Positions 32,780 through 41,907 of a DNA stretch of 64,000 nucleotides are shown piece by piece. The notes beneath the pieces are model-generated. The model was not told the DNA's origin. It saw nothing but the letters and a program-made list of their open reading frames with translations, and did no database searches. Source of the DNA: Candidatus Peregrinibacteria bacterium (GTDB lineage Bacteria > Patescibacteriota > Gracilibacteria > CAIRYL01 > GCA-016699755); the NCBI GenBank assembly GCA_016699755.1, contig CP065009.1:1240001-1304000 (forward strand), given 5' to 3'. Position numbers and translations under genes: made by a program. Each line of letters starts with the position of its first letter. Positions within the stretch are counted from its first letter, which is position 1.

Positions 32780-34168
32780 ATGCAAATTCATTTCCATGGT
32801 GCTGCTGGGGGCGTTACCGGATCGAAACATATTGTAGAAGTAAGAGGAAAAAAAATTCTCCTCGATTGTGGTATGTATCAAGGGCAACGAACAAAATCTA
32901 TGGAACTCAACAAAACACTCCCCTTTAATCCGCAAGATATTGATGCCGTACTTCTCTCCCATGCCCATATCGACCATTCTGGACTCCTGCCACTTCTCGT
33001 AAAAAATGGCTACATGGGGAATATCTGGTGCACTCCTGCTACCGCCGACATTTTGACACCTATGCTTCTTGATGCCGCTCACATTCAAGAGGCAGATGCA
33101 CAATACTTCCTCCGAAAAAAACACCTCCGAGAAACGGCGATTTTTCCTATTGAACCGCTCTACACTACCGAAGACGCACAAACAACACTTACTCTTGTTC
33201 GAAAACAACCAAGAGGGGAGCGACTTGAAATCTTTCCAGAAGTATTTGTGACTTTTTTAAATGCCGGACATGTTCTTGGAAGCGCGCAAATTGTTATTGA
33301 AGGAGATGGAAAAATTATTGCCTTTACCGGAGATTATGGACGAAAAGGACGAAAAATTATTCGTGATCCCGATGTTATCCCCAAGGCAGATGTCATTATT
33401 TCAGAATCAACCTATGGTGGGCGTTTTCATGAGCCGGTATCAGAAACTCTCGATAAACTTGCCACCATTATCAATGACACCGCCGCACGAGGCGGAAAGA
33501 TTATCATCCCAAGCTTTGCCCTCGAACGAACACAGGAGATTCTCTACGATTTGCATATTCTTTTTCATGAATCTCGTATTCCAGAAATTCCTGTATTTGT
33601 TGATTCTCCTCTCGCAACAAAATTTACTGAGATTTTTGAAAAAAACGAATCGTTGTTCGATGAAGAAACGCGAGAATATTTTACGTCAAACGGCATGAAT
33701 CCGTTTACCTTCTCTTCACTTCATCACACGAACACAACAGATGAAAGCAAGGCACTCAATAGTCGCCCAGGACCGTTTATCGTTATTTCTGCAAGTGGCA
33801 TGTGTGAAGCAGGTCGTATTCGACATCACCTGAAGAATTCTATTTCCGATCCAAAAAATACCATTCTCATTGTTGGATACATGGCACAGCACACTCTTGG
33901 ACGAAAGCTTGTGGAAAAGTTTCGAGAAGTGAAAATTTTTGATCAAATCTATCCTGTACGGGCAGAAATACGAGTACTCAATGGACTTTCGGGTCATGGA
34001 GATCAAGAGGATCTTCTTCGAAATATCAACGGCATTTCAGGACTTCAAAAAGTTTTTCTCGTTCATGGTGATCCCGATCAATCAAATGCGTTCAAAGAAA
34101 AATTACAAGAAACTCGTCCAGATCTTACGGTAACTATCCCTGTTCCAGGGGAGACAGCGGAAGTGTAA
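32780..34168 (+). CDS. metallo-beta-lactamase/beta-CASP RNA nuclease
   Basis: The 462-residue protein is a zinc-dependent beta-CASP nuclease of the YSH1/CPSF-like group. It starts with MQIHFHGAAGGVTGSKHIVE and has the metal motif LLSHAHIDHSGLLP, then TGDYGRKGR, ESTYGGR, the beta-CASP part (IPVFVDSPLATKFTEIF, SASGMCEAGRIRHHL, HTLGRKL) and the final LSGHGDQEDLL and VHGD. Relatives process or degrade RNA; some are exonucleases. It has its own promoter and no coupled neighbours. Confidence 0.92.
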   Translation: MQIHFHGAAGGVTGSKHIVEVRGKKILLDCGMYQGQRTKSMELNKTLPFNPQDIDAVLLSHAHIDHSGLLPLLVKNGYMGNIWCTPATADILTPMLLDAAHIQEADAQYFLRKKHLRETAIFPIEPLYTTEDAQTTLTLVRKQPRGERLEIFPEVFVTFLNAGHVLGSAQIVIEGDGKIIAFTGDYGRKGRKIIRDPDVIPKADVIISESTYGGRFHEPVSETLDKLATIINDTAARGGKIIIPSFALERTQEILYDLHILFHESRIPEIPVFVDSPLATKFTEIFEKNESLFDEETREYFTSNGMNPFTFSSLHHTNTTDESKALNSRPGPFIVISASGMCEAGRIRHHLKNSISDPKNTILIVGYMAQHTLGRKLVEKFREVKIFDQIYPVRAEIRVLNGLSGHGDQEDLLRNINGISGLQKVFLVHGDPDQSNAFKEKLQETRPDLTVTIPVPGETAEV

Positions 34169-34210
34169 AGTTTTGCACTTCCCTTTTTTTCATAAAGGCG
34201 ATTCATCAGG

Positions 34211-34243
34211 AAAAAGCGAAAAACAGGTGACCTGTTTTTCGCT
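34211..34243 (-). terminator. Rho-independent terminator of rplU-rpsF-rpsR
   Basis: A 13-bp perfect stem (AGCGAAAAACAGG with CCTGTTTTTCGCT, loop of 3) at 34215-34243 is followed on the minus strand by five T. It lies 38 bp beyond the rpsR stop and closes the ribosomal operon. The stem also lies downstream of the plus-strand nuclease gene, and its A-run makes it usable in both directions. Confidence 0.8.
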
Positions 34244-34280
34244 GAGAACTAAAGACAGCTTAATAATGACGAGCAACCCC

Positions 34281-34487
34281 TTATCGTACAAACCCACACA
34301 GCGCTAAGTGCCGAGCGCGCTTAATAGAACAGGACAATATTTTCTGGTGTCGAAGACAAGTCCCCGTGTGCTCCCTTCTCTTAATGGAGTTAAAATAATC
34401 GAGATACAAATGGAGAAGTGATGCGTTTTTATAATCGATATGTTTCATCTTTTGCTGGCAGAAGAAACACTTTTTTTTCTGAAACAT
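34281..34487 (-). CDS. rpsR: 30S ribosomal protein bS18
   Basis: The 68-residue protein binds the platform of the small subunit beside bS6. The family sequence is clear: KKKCFFCQQKMKHIDYKNA, then REHTGTCLRHQKILSCSIKRARHLALCGF. A CxxC pair plus Cys and His in the TGTCLRHQ region mark the zinc-binding form. ATG at 34487 (MFQKKKCFF) is chosen because the family begins just before the Cys pair; the longer frame runs back into rpsF. It is the last gene of the rplU-rpsF-rpsR operon. Confidence 0.93.
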   Translation of the reverse strand: MFQKKKCFFCQQKMKHIDYKNASLLHLYLDYFNSIKRREHTGTCLRHQKILSCSIKRARHLALCGFVR

Positions 34488-34509
34488 TGAGTAGAGAAAA
34501 AGGGAAATA

Positions 34510-35082
34510 TTAGAGATCGAGATCGCCTCCAAGGATCTCATCAATTTTTCGATCGATTTCATCCTTGCTCACCTGCTTTTCAGAAGACGAAGGTTTTTTG
34601 ACTTCTTTTGTTTTTTCCGAAGAATCTTCTACCTCTTTTTGCTCTGAGCGTGGTGAAGGTGTTTTCTTTCGTGTTGGAAGAATATCGTCTTCCTCTTCTT
34701 TTTCGTCCTTGGCGAGATGGGTATTATTCCATTTTTTTATCTCTTCAAGTGTCATAAATATCTCATCCTTTTCTGTTTTGACAATAAGATGCCGAAGGAT
34801 TTTTCCATCAAGACGAATTTCCTCATCAATCTCCGCAAGCTTTTCTTTTGGGAGTGTCGCACGAAAAGTCATGTACCAAGCAGCCTCTTCTTTTCTTATT
34901 GGGTAGGCAAGTACTTGTTTTCCCCAGAAATCACGAACACTTATAGTGCCTCCTTCTTCTACAAACTTCTCTTGGAGCACTTTTTCAAAATACTCCTGCG
35001 TCTCTTTTTCAGAGAGAGAAGGAATGAGGAGGAGTGTTACCTCGTATTCGGGAAGAGGAGAAGGGTGAGTCATGGTCTTCAT
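34510..35082 (-). CDS. rpsF: 30S ribosomal protein bS6 with long charged tail
   Basis: Residues 10-110 are a bS6 domain (YEVTLLLIPSLSEKETQEYF, LAYPIRKEEAAWYMTFRATLP, LRHLIVKTEKDEIF). It is followed by about 80 residues of highly charged, Ser/Lys/Glu-rich sequence (KDEKEEEDDILPTRKKTPSP, DEIDRKIDEILGGDLDL). Usual bS6 is 95-135 residues, so the tail is long; it ends in a possible short helix. Start at 35082 or 35073. It lies 22 bp before rpsR and 53 bp after rplU. In many bacteria ssb sits between rpsF and rpsR; here it does not. Confidence 0.92.
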   Translation of the reverse strand: MKTMTHPSPLPEYEVTLLLIPSLSEKETQEYFEKVLQEKFVEEGGTISVRDFWGKQVLAYPIRKEEAAWYMTFRATLPKEKLAEIDEEIRLDGKILRHLIVKTEKDEIFMTLEEIKKWNNTHLAKDEKEEEDDILPTRKKTPSPRSEQKEVEDSSEKTKEVKKPSSSEKQVSKDEIDRKIDEILGGDLDL

Positions 35083-35135
35083 GGACAAAAAAATGCGCTT
35101 TTGCCAATACAAAAGCGGAAGGACCTTTCGGTGGA

Positions 35136-35513
35136 TTACGATGAGGTTTCAGGTGTTTCGTTTTCTGGAGAAGATGTTTTTTCAGCTTTTTTTTGTGGCG
35201 CTCCGGTAACGATGTTCACTACTTCGATTTCAGTAAAAGACTGGCGATGTCCACGAACTATTTTATGTCGCTTTTTTGGCTGAAATTTTAAAACTCGAAT
35301 TTTATCATTCTTTCCCTGTTGCTTTATCTTTGCGACAACTCTTGCTCCTGTGACAAACGGAGTTCCAATATCAGTCTTTTTTTCATCAGAGACAAGAAAG
35401 ACTTCGGGAAAAATTACCTCTTCTCCCTCCGCTTCTAAGAGCTTTTCTACACGAAGCACTCCTCCTTTTTCCGCTCGATACTGTTTTCCTCCGGTCGTAA
35501 AAATGGCGAACAT
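35136..35513 (-). CDS. rplU: 50S ribosomal protein bL21
   Basis: The 125-residue protein binds 23S rRNA. It opens MFAIFTTGGKQYRAEKG and carries the signature KIRVLKFQPKKRHKIVRGHRQ near position 80, followed by a short Ser/Glu/Lys-rich tail. It is the first gene of an operon with rpsF and rpsR; rpmA, which commonly follows rplU, is absent here. It is divergent from the surface-protein gene. Confidence 0.95.
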   Translation of the reverse strand: MFAIFTTGGKQYRAEKGGVLRVEKLLEAEGEEVIFPEVFLVSDEKKTDIGTPFVTGARVVAKIKQQGKNDKIRVLKFQPKKRHKIVRGHRQSFTEIEVVNIVTGAPQKKAEKTSSPENETPETSS

Positions 35514-35651
35514 TCCCTTTTCGCAAAAAATTAAAGCTTGTCCATTTTTCAGGAAAAGAAGCCTTCCGTCAAGTCTCTCTTAAAAAAAGTAAGAAGAGGA
35601 TTGATTTTTTTTGTGTCCTATGAGAAAATACATGGAAAAAAGCCACCAAAA

Positions 35652-38186
35652 ATGACGCTCAAAACAAAACTTTTTTTTCTCTTTTTTTTCGCACTTCTCT
35701 TTTCTCCGCAAGGGGTGTTGGCTACGAATTCTCTTCGAATCGTGGCAACTGACACTATTTCGGGGTATTCCTCTGCCATTCGCACCTCTCTTGGAAATCC
35801 GAGAGATCGTGTCATCTTTCGTATAGAAAAACCAGATGGATCACTTATAGAACTAGAAGGAAAAGCAGATGAGGCAGGAGTCGCAAAAATAGATTTTCTC
35901 GGTTATCACACGAAAGAAGTCGGAATATATCATGTTACTGCATATGTTGGTGACACTCAATTTTCCGATACTTTTGAGGTATTTCCAGATGTTACCTCCC
36001 CCATTCACTCTCAGGTAATGGCAATAAAAGATAGTGCAGAAGCAAATGGGGCAGATACGATAAAAATACGAGTAACCCTTCGAGATCGTAATGGAAATCC
36101 CATTTCTAATCATTTTGTCGATCTTATTTCTTCTCGTGCCTCAGAAAATATTGATCCTCTTGGAAATGGCGCCACAAACGCCTTCGGAGAAATCTATTTT
36201 TACGTAACATCTTCTGAAGATGGTATTTCCTATTTTTCCGCACTCGATCGAAATGCAGGAGTGACTCTGGAAGATCGGGCAAAAGCAGTATTTTTTCGCT
36301 CACGAACAGATCAAACCTCTTCGTATCAAGCAGATCTTTTTCACACAGATTCTTTTTTTTCGGATAACAAAAATACACAAACCATTGACGACAGCAATGA
36401 TGAACAGGGATTGGGATTTATTGGATATGATCCCCCCGAAGAAGCAGGGGTTCTTCATCATTTTGAAATAGAAATTGAACCAAGTGAAGGAGATGAGGTT
36501 CATATTGGAAGAGATTACAATCTCACTATTCGTGCAGTTGACGCAGATGGTATAGTGGTGACGAATTACGAAGGAACGGTAGTACTCGCATCAACAAAAG
36601 GAGTTTCTCTTCCGGGAGGAGGCGCGGGAAATTCTGGAAATATGGTTTTTTCTGCCAAAAATATGGGAGTGGTGACCGCATCTCTCGCCATAAGATTTAG
36701 TGAGGTTGGGGAACAAACTATTACTGCATATGAATTGGATCTCGATACAGGAGGGGTAACAAACATCATAGGAAAAAAAACAATTACTGTTGTCGAGTCG
36801 TGTACGAACGGAAATTGTGACCCAGAAGGTAAAGACCCATCCGGTCCAGAGAAGGATATTGTTATTGCCACTCCTTCTGGTGGGACAACCTTGGGAACAA
36901 CAGTTCCTATTGCAGGAACGGCTAGTCTCTCAGGAGAAGTGCGTGCGTTCGTAGATAATATTGCGCTCGCAACATTTCCTGTTGAAAAAAATGGATCATT
37001 CGCCGGAACGATTTCTGTTCTCACAACAGGGGGGCACGTTCTTGTTGTGAAAGATTCTGCCAATCCTGAAAAGGTGTCTGACCCCATCTCGTTTAATGTG
37101 CGCAATACCCCTCCAGCACTTCTCGATTTTTCGGTCACTCCAACGGGAACATTTTCTCCCGGAGAAGTTGCCTCTGTCACCGTGGTCTCGCAAGCAAATC
37201 TTCAAGAAGTCAAAATATCTCTGACCGGAGACAGCGTTGATACAAGAAGTTTTTCCCTTTTGGAATCTGAAAGTAATCCGGGGAATTATAAGTCTTCTTT
37301 CGCCGTTCCTGCAGAATCAGGAACGTACATTCTTTCTGTGCGTCTAAAAGACAGTTTTGGGCTCATCTCTGAACCAAATATTACAAAGAGTGTTGTTGTT
37401 CAGAAAGAGGCTTCGACTCCTATTCCACAAAATGTTGTGGCAGAAGGAGGGGATCGAGAAATTAAGTTTTCGTGGTCGATTTCTTCTGAAGAAGAATCTT
37501 CTGTTTCAAAATTTGAGATTTTCCGAGGAAATGATGAAGAAGATATGAAAAAAGTATCGGAAACTCTTGGAACAGCACGAGAAAAAATCTTTTCCAACCT
37601 CGAAAACGACACCATGTATTTTTTGCGCATCCGTGCTATTGACAAAGAGGGAAAAGAGGGTGAGTTTTCCAAAACGGTTTCTGCTACTCCGGAAGGTGCC
37701 GATATTATTATTCCTCCAGATATTCCATCTCTTTCTTTGCAGGCAGAAGCAGGAGACGGAAAAGTAAAACTCACATGGGGGGATCCGCTTCAAAAAACCG
37801 ATCGGTTTGTTGTTCGTTTTGGAATAGAGAGTGAAAAATATCGAGAACAATTTTCGGTTGATGGAGAGACACGATCAGTTATTGTTGATGATTTGGTGAA
37901 TGGTATTCCGTATTATTTTTCTCTTCAGCCGTTTGATAAAGATGGAATTTTCACGGGAGATAAATATGAAGAAAAAAGTGCGCAACCACTCTTTTCGGGA
38001 GTGCGACCACCTATTCATGGAGCTCCCCCCATTAATCCACCACCAGTTTTAGAAAGAGAAAATGGAACGGAAGAAGTTGCTGGCAAGAATGGACCAGAAC
38101 ATATTTTTCTCCTTTTTATTGGACTCTCTTTTGCGCTTGCCATGTTTTCATTTCAGCGTTCGCTTGTTCTCTTTCGAGTGGAATAA
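35652..38186 (+). CDS. secreted surface protein with Ig-like and fibronectin III domains
   Basis: The 844-residue protein starts MTLKTKLFFLFFFALLF, a signal peptide probably cut after GVLA. The body is all beta: Ig/invasin-like domains (DSAEANGADTIKIRVTLRDR, SNHFVDLIS; and DYNLTIRAVDADG, VVTNYEGTVV), a Gly/Pro linker with a Cys pair (VESCTNGNCDPEG), and two fibronectin type III domains at about residues 588-685 and 691-785. A Pro-rich stretch and one membrane helix (HIFLLFIGLSFALAMFSF) close the chain. It should be anchored by its carboxyl helix and project outside, perhaps for attachment to a host or to other cells. The ATG at 35652 is preferred over 35538. MFS follows after 3 bp. Confidence 0.85.
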   Translation: MTLKTKLFFLFFFALLFSPQGVLATNSLRIVATDTISGYSSAIRTSLGNPRDRVIFRIEKPDGSLIELEGKADEAGVAKIDFLGYHTKEVGIYHVTAYVGDTQFSDTFEVFPDVTSPIHSQVMAIKDSAEANGADTIKIRVTLRDRNGNPISNHFVDLISSRASENIDPLGNGATNAFGEIYFYVTSSEDGISYFSALDRNAGVTLEDRAKAVFFRSRTDQTSSYQADLFHTDSFFSDNKNTQTIDDSNDEQGLGFIGYDPPEEAGVLHHFEIEIEPSEGDEVHIGRDYNLTIRAVDADGIVVTNYEGTVVLASTKGVSLPGGGAGNSGNMVFSAKNMGVVTASLAIRFSEVGEQTITAYELDLDTGGVTNIIGKKTITVVESCTNGNCDPEGKDPSGPEKDIVIATPSGGTTLGTTVPIAGTASLSGEVRAFVDNIALATFPVEKNGSFAGTISVLTTGGHVLVVKDSANPEKVSDPISFNVRNTPPALLDFSVTPTGTFSPGEVASVTVVSQANLQEVKISLTGDSVDTRSFSLLESESNPGNYKSSFAVPAESGTYILSVRLKDSFGLISEPNITKSVVVQKEASTPIPQNVVAEGGDREIKFSWSISSEEESSVSKFEIFRGNDEEDMKKVSETLGTAREKIFSNLENDTMYFLRIRAIDKEGKEGEFSKTVSATPEGADIIIPPDIPSLSLQAEAGDGKVKLTWGDPLQKTDRFVVRFGIESEKYREQFSVDGETRSVIVDDLVNGIPYYFSLQPFDKDGIFTGDKYEEKSAQPLFSGVRPPIHGAPPINPPPVLERENGTEEVAGKNGPEHIFLLFIGLSFALAMFSFQRSLVLFRVE

Positions 38187-38189
38187 GAT

Positions 38190-39500
38190 ATGACACTTCT
38201 CAACACCAAAAACTTTCCAACATCTGTTCGCATTTTCATTCTCGCCATTGGATTTGATTTTTTTGCGTGGGGATTTCTCGATCCTTTTTTCTCGTTATTT
38301 TCCCATTCGCTTCTCAAAAGTTTTTTTCTTGTTGGTCTCATTACCGCTCTTAAGGGAGTATCTGGTCTTTTTGCACTTGGTCCCCTGTTAGAGTGGATTC
38401 GAGTTTCTTCTGCACCACCGGTCGCACTTTTTGCTCGTATCTGCACTCTTTTTGCCATTTCTTTTTATGCAGCAGCAGGTATTTTTTTTCTCCCGTCACT
38501 CCTCTTTATAGGGGGAATTCTTCAGGGAATTGGGAACTCTGCAAGAGACGTATCGTGTCGAGATTTTTTAATGGAGTCGAGCACAAAAGAAAATGCATCA
38601 ACCATTTTGGGAACAAATTTCTCATTTCGAAGTGGATGTTGGATTCTTACTGCCGCTTTTTCTGGAATAATTCTTCTCTTGCTTTCAGATATTTTTTCCA
38701 CGGAATACGCTCGAGTATTCCCATTACTGTGTCTTTTGGTGTGTCCGTTCTTTATTGTTGCGTTCCTCCTTCTTCGCCGTATTCCTCAAAAAACAAGCCT
38801 TTCATTTCCTATAAGTGCACTAGCTCCTCGAAATTTTTTCCAGAAAGAGCAATCTCTTTTTCGATCATTTTTTCTTCTTCCTCTCCGATTACAGTATCTC
38901 ATGCTTCTTATTTGTTTTCTGCAAGTTATTCAAATATCGCTTCTCCTCTTTTTGCCAATTCTCGCGAACGAACTCAAGCTTTCACTTCCTGAAATTGGTT
39001 TTCTCATGGCGACGATGTTTTGTCCACTCCTTTTTTCGGCACTCTTCTCTGTATTTGAAGATCGAACCGATCGCATGCTTTTTATTATTGGAGGACTCTT
39101 CTTTGCCGCTGTGCCACTGCTCATTCTCTCGCAAACAACAGCACCGCTTCTTGTTGGGCTTTGTGCCGTGCTCATTTCCCTTTCCCTTGCGGTTGTCCTT
39201 CCAGCAAATTTGGGAAGTATTGCCGCAGAAACTTCTCATGAAAAAGCTCCAGAAATAGCATCTCTTCAAATTCTTTTTCAACGTTTTGGCACTCTTCTTG
39301 GAGCATTTTTTACCGGATTCTTGTCGCAATATTTTGGTATTCAATCCGCGTTTTTCACCATTGCTGGCATTACTGTGCTTTTTGCGTTGTGCGCTGTCGT
39401 TGTAAAATGGTATCTTCAAGAACAAACGGTCATCAAAAATCATCCGTTCCACATCCATCCACTTCATCCACAGCTCTTTCATATTCATCATGTTTCATGA
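38190..39500 (+). CDS. MFS-family transporter
   Basis: A 436-residue protein with twelve predicted membrane helices and major-facilitator character (FDFFAWGFLDPFFSLFSHSL at helix 1, LKGVSGLFALGPLLEW, and GIGNSARDVSCRDFLMESS as the loop 2-3/4 region). The substrate cannot be told. The carboxyl end is rich in His and Pro (NHPFHIHPLHPQLFHIHHVS), a His cluster that might bind metal. Its stop overlaps the kinase start (ATGA at 39497-39500), so the two are co-translated; a sugar or nucleoside substrate is a reasonable guess. Confidence 0.85.
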   Translation: MTLLNTKNFPTSVRIFILAIGFDFFAWGFLDPFFSLFSHSLLKSFFLVGLITALKGVSGLFALGPLLEWIRVSSAPPVALFARICTLFAISFYAAAGIFFLPSLLFIGGILQGIGNSARDVSCRDFLMESSTKENASTILGTNFSFRSGCWILTAAFSGIILLLLSDIFSTEYARVFPLLCLLVCPFFIVAFLLLRRIPQKTSLSFPISALAPRNFFQKEQSLFRSFFLLPLRLQYLMLLICFLQVIQISLLLFLPILANELKLSLPEIGFLMATMFCPLLFSALFSVFEDRTDRMLFIIGGLFFAAVPLLILSQTTAPLLVGLCAVLISLSLAVVLPANLGSIAAETSHEKAPEIASLQILFQRFGTLLGAFFTGFLSQYFGIQSAFFTIAGITVLFALCAVVVKWYLQEQTVIKNHPFHIHPLHPQLFHIHHVS

Positions 39501-40489
39501 AAGCAAGAATTCTTGCCGTGGGATCACTCACAAGTGACCTCTTTCTCAGACCGCGGCGACAGGAAATTTTTCACAAAGAAGGTCACGAGTTTATTGGACT
39601 TTGTCTCGGAGACAAGGTTCGCATCGAAGAACGTCACGACACCTATGGCGGCGGCGGATGCAATGTCGCAGTAGGACTTGCGCGTTTCGGTGTTCCCACT
39701 GATATGCTCGGTATGACGGGCGATGGATTGGCATCTGAAAGGATATTTCGGAATCTTCGAAATGAAGGAGTGGGAGTACAGCATATTCAACAAGAGAAAG
39801 GTGGGAAAAGCGGTTTTTCCGTTGTACTTTCTTCAGAATCCGGAGAGCGAACCGTGCTTTTTTCACCCGGTGCGAACGACCATTTTTGTGATTTTGACGA
39901 ATCCATTATGGAAGACTACGAGGGTGTGTGTCTTCAGCACTTGTCGGGATGTTCTGTAAATGTTTTTGGAAAAATCCGAAATTATTTTGTAAAGCATCCA
40001 CAAAAATTCCTCAGCTGGAACCCCGGACGCGAATCATTAGAACAGGGGTGCGAGGCGTATGCCGATTTTATTCCAGTAGTCGACGTTCTTCTTATTAACA
40101 GAGAGGAAGCACAGCTCTTTACTGGAAAAAAAGAACTCAAAGAGATGTTTCGAACATTCTACAAATTTCAATTTCAGGGAAATGTCATTATTACCGATGG
40201 AATGCGTGGTGCAACGGGATGCAATGGAAAAGAAACATATACCTGTCCGGTATATGAAGGACTTGACCGAAAAGATACTCTTGGAGCAGGCGACAGTTTT
40301 ATGACAGGGGTCGTTGGTGGGCTTTTACTCGGAGAAGATTTGCCCTCTTCTTTGAAACTTGCTACCATTAACGCGGCTCATGTTGTCTCCTGTTATGGAT
40401 CACAGACATGCCTTCAGTCATATGAGAATCTTCGAAAACTTACAGATAAGATTCACATTGAGACAAAAACCTTTCCTCTCTCGGCGTAA
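39497..40489 (+). CDS. PfkB-family carbohydrate/nucleoside kinase
   Basis: A 330-residue ribokinase-like enzyme. The amino motif is TYGGGGCNVAVGLARFGVP and the carboxyl motif DTLGAGDSFMTGVVGGLLLG contains the anion hole and catalytic base Asp. Both signatures of the PfkB family are therefore intact. It could phosphorylate ribose, adenosine, fructose or a related sugar; sequence alone does not decide. ATG at 39497 (MKARILAVGSLT) is set by the family start and by the 4-bp overlap with the MFS gene, which may bring in the substrate. Confidence 0.9.
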   Translation: MKARILAVGSLTSDLFLRPRRQEIFHKEGHEFIGLCLGDKVRIEERHDTYGGGGCNVAVGLARFGVPTDMLGMTGDGLASERIFRNLRNEGVGVQHIQQEKGGKSGFSVVLSSESGERTVLFSPGANDHFCDFDESIMEDYEGVCLQHLSGCSVNVFGKIRNYFVKHPQKFLSWNPGRESLEQGCEAYADFIPVVDVLLINREEAQLFTGKKELKEMFRTFYKFQFQGNVIITDGMRGATGCNGKETYTCPVYEGLDRKDTLGAGDSFMTGVVGGLLLGEDLPSSLKLATINAAHVVSCYGSQTCLQSYENLRKLTDKIHIETKTFPLSA

Positions 40490-40491
40490 AT

Positions 40492-41046
40492 ATGCCAGAT
40501 ATCAATAAGATTGCTCTTTTGCGAGAAATGTTGGAAATTGCGGAAAAGCAAATCCGCTCTGCAAAGCGAATTATCTCCGATATTTCTGGAGAAGGAATTG
40601 GTGATGACGATGATTTTATTCAGAGCAGAACCAAAAATCTCTCCTCTCCTCAGGTAGAAGAAGGAAATGTACGTGTTGTTGAGGGGGCATTTGACGGACA
40701 AAATATGATCGATTCCACAGGAAGGTCGTATCCTGTTCCCGCAAATTATGCGAGCAAAAGCAAATTAGTCGTAGGCGACCACATGAAGCTTACCATTACA
40801 GAAGACGGAAAGTTTCTCTATAAACAAATTGGACCCATAGAGCGTCGTTCAGTAGTGGGTCCGCTTACCTATGAAAATGGACAATATAAAGTACTCGCCG
40901 ATGGCAAAGCATATAAAGTTCTTCTCGCTTCCGTTACATTTTATCGAGCAGACATAGGAGACGAGGTTACCATTTTGCTTCCAGAAAATCAGGAAGCTGA
41001 ATGGGGTGCTATGGATGCCGTAATTCCTAAAGCAGAATCGGACTGA
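40492..41046 (+). CDS. conserved CPR hypothetical protein
   Basis: The 184-residue protein has an amino-terminal coiled-coil helix (ALLREMLEIAEKQIRSAKRI) and a beta-rich carboxyl domain with the phrase STGRSYPVPANYASKSKLVV followed by GDHMKLTITEDGKFLYKQIGPIERR. I remember similar hypothetical proteins from many Patescibacteria genomes, but with no known role. It starts 2 bp after the kinase and ends 2 bp before the methyltransferase, so it is co-transcribed with them. A part in translation or RNA binding is a guess from context. Confidence 0.75.
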   Translation: MPDINKIALLREMLEIAEKQIRSAKRIISDISGEGIGDDDDFIQSRTKNLSSPQVEEGNVRVVEGAFDGQNMIDSTGRSYPVPANYASKSKLVVGDHMKLTITEDGKFLYKQIGPIERRSVVGPLTYENGQYKVLADGKAYKVLLASVTFYRADIGDEVTILLPENQEAEWGAMDAVIPKAESD

Positions 41047-41048
41047 TC

Positions 41049-41519
41049 ATGAAGGAGATTCGTGTTATTCTCCTCGAAAACATTCGCTCTCTTCATAATG
41101 TTGGAGCGATTTTTCGGAGTGCAGATGGTGCTGGATTTCAGCATATTATTTGCTCTGGATATACTCCTCGTCCAGATGATGTGCGAATGAAAAAAGTTTC
41201 CCTTGGTGCCGAGGAATCTCTTTCTTGGAGTCATGTACCTTCTTCAGTTGATGCGGCACATCGCCTTAAACGAGAAGGGTTTTTTCTGTTGGCAATGGAA
41301 ACAGTGCCAAAAGCAACAAACCTCTTTTTTGAACCCTCTTTTCCCGAACCTATAGCACTTATTTTTGGACACGAAGTAGATGGCATTTCTTTGGAGCTCT
41401 TGTCTCTTGCAGATAAAACCTGTTTCCTTCCGATGCATGGAGCAAAAGAATCGCTTAATGTTTCGGTCGCCACCGGTATTGCTCTCTACGAGGTACAGCG
41501 AAAGCGAAATTTCTCATGA
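41049..41519 (+). CDS. TrmH/SpoU-family RNA 2'-O-methyltransferase
   Basis: A compact 156-residue SPOUT methyltransferase. The three family motifs are NIRSLHNVGAIFRSADGAGF, PIALIFGHEVDGIS and CFLPMHGAKESLNVSVATGIALYE. Short forms of this length methylate tRNA ribose at position 18 or 34 (TrmH, TrmL). No extra RNA-binding domain is present, so TrmL-like action is possible. It is the last gene of the five-gene run that begins with the surface protein. Its 3' end overlaps the orphan toxin-like gene by 6 bp. Confidence 0.9.
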   Translation: MKEIRVILLENIRSLHNVGAIFRSADGAGFQHIICSGYTPRPDDVRMKKVSLGAEESLSWSHVPSSVDAAHRLKREGFFLLAMETVPKATNLFFEPSFPEPIALIFGHEVDGISLELLSLADKTCFLPMHGAKESLNVSVATGIALYEVQRKRNFS

Positions 41520-41819
41520 GTATAATTTGTTTTTTCGTGGCTTATGTTCCTTCTCATAGACTTCTCTGTGTGTTCCTATGTCCATCAGAACAGCTCTAAC
41601 ATCCTCTTGTGTCTTTTCCAGTATGTAAAGAATTCTTAAAAAAGACCCAACGCAAATACTCCTTTCCCCTTGGTGTTGTCCTCTGAGAGGATGATCCCTT
41701 AGTCTTGGATCTCGGGGGTCTCGTTTAAACGTCTCCATTGCCTTATCTACTCTTTTTTGATCAGAAGGCGCAAGTTGCCTGTATGATTTTTCAAAATTTC
41801 TCTCAGTCTTAAGCTTCAC
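41514..41819 (-). CDS. RelE/YafQ-like toxin-family protein, no antitoxin beside it
   Basis: The 101-residue basic protein has the RelE/ParE-superfamily pattern: MKLKTERNFEKSYRQL, RLRDHPLRGQHQGERSICVG, then LRILYILEKTQEDVRAVLMDIGTHREVY. Relatives cleave mRNA on the ribosome and are held by an antitoxin. The start codon is GTG at 41819. No antitoxin-like frame lies in the 88 bp upstream or downstream, so it is an orphan, perhaps inactive, domesticated or controlled from elsewhere. It converges on the methyltransferase with a 6-bp overlap. Confidence 0.82.
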   Translation of the reverse strand: MKLKTERNFEKSYRQLAPSDQKRVDKAMETFKRDPRDPRLRDHPLRGQHQGERSICVGSFLRILYILEKTQEDVRAVLMDIGTHREVYEKEHKPRKNKLYS

Positions 41820-41907
41820 AGCAAAAAATAGTTAAGGAGAGTGTACCATACCTTTGTCATCCCAAAAAAGAGAAAATGACGATGATCCTTTTCTGGCAAC
41901 AGCTTTT

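Noticed and set aside
34281..34562. 93-residue start for bS18 at 34562
   Set aside because: The first 25 residues overlap rpsF and have no resemblance to bS18; the family starts at 34487.
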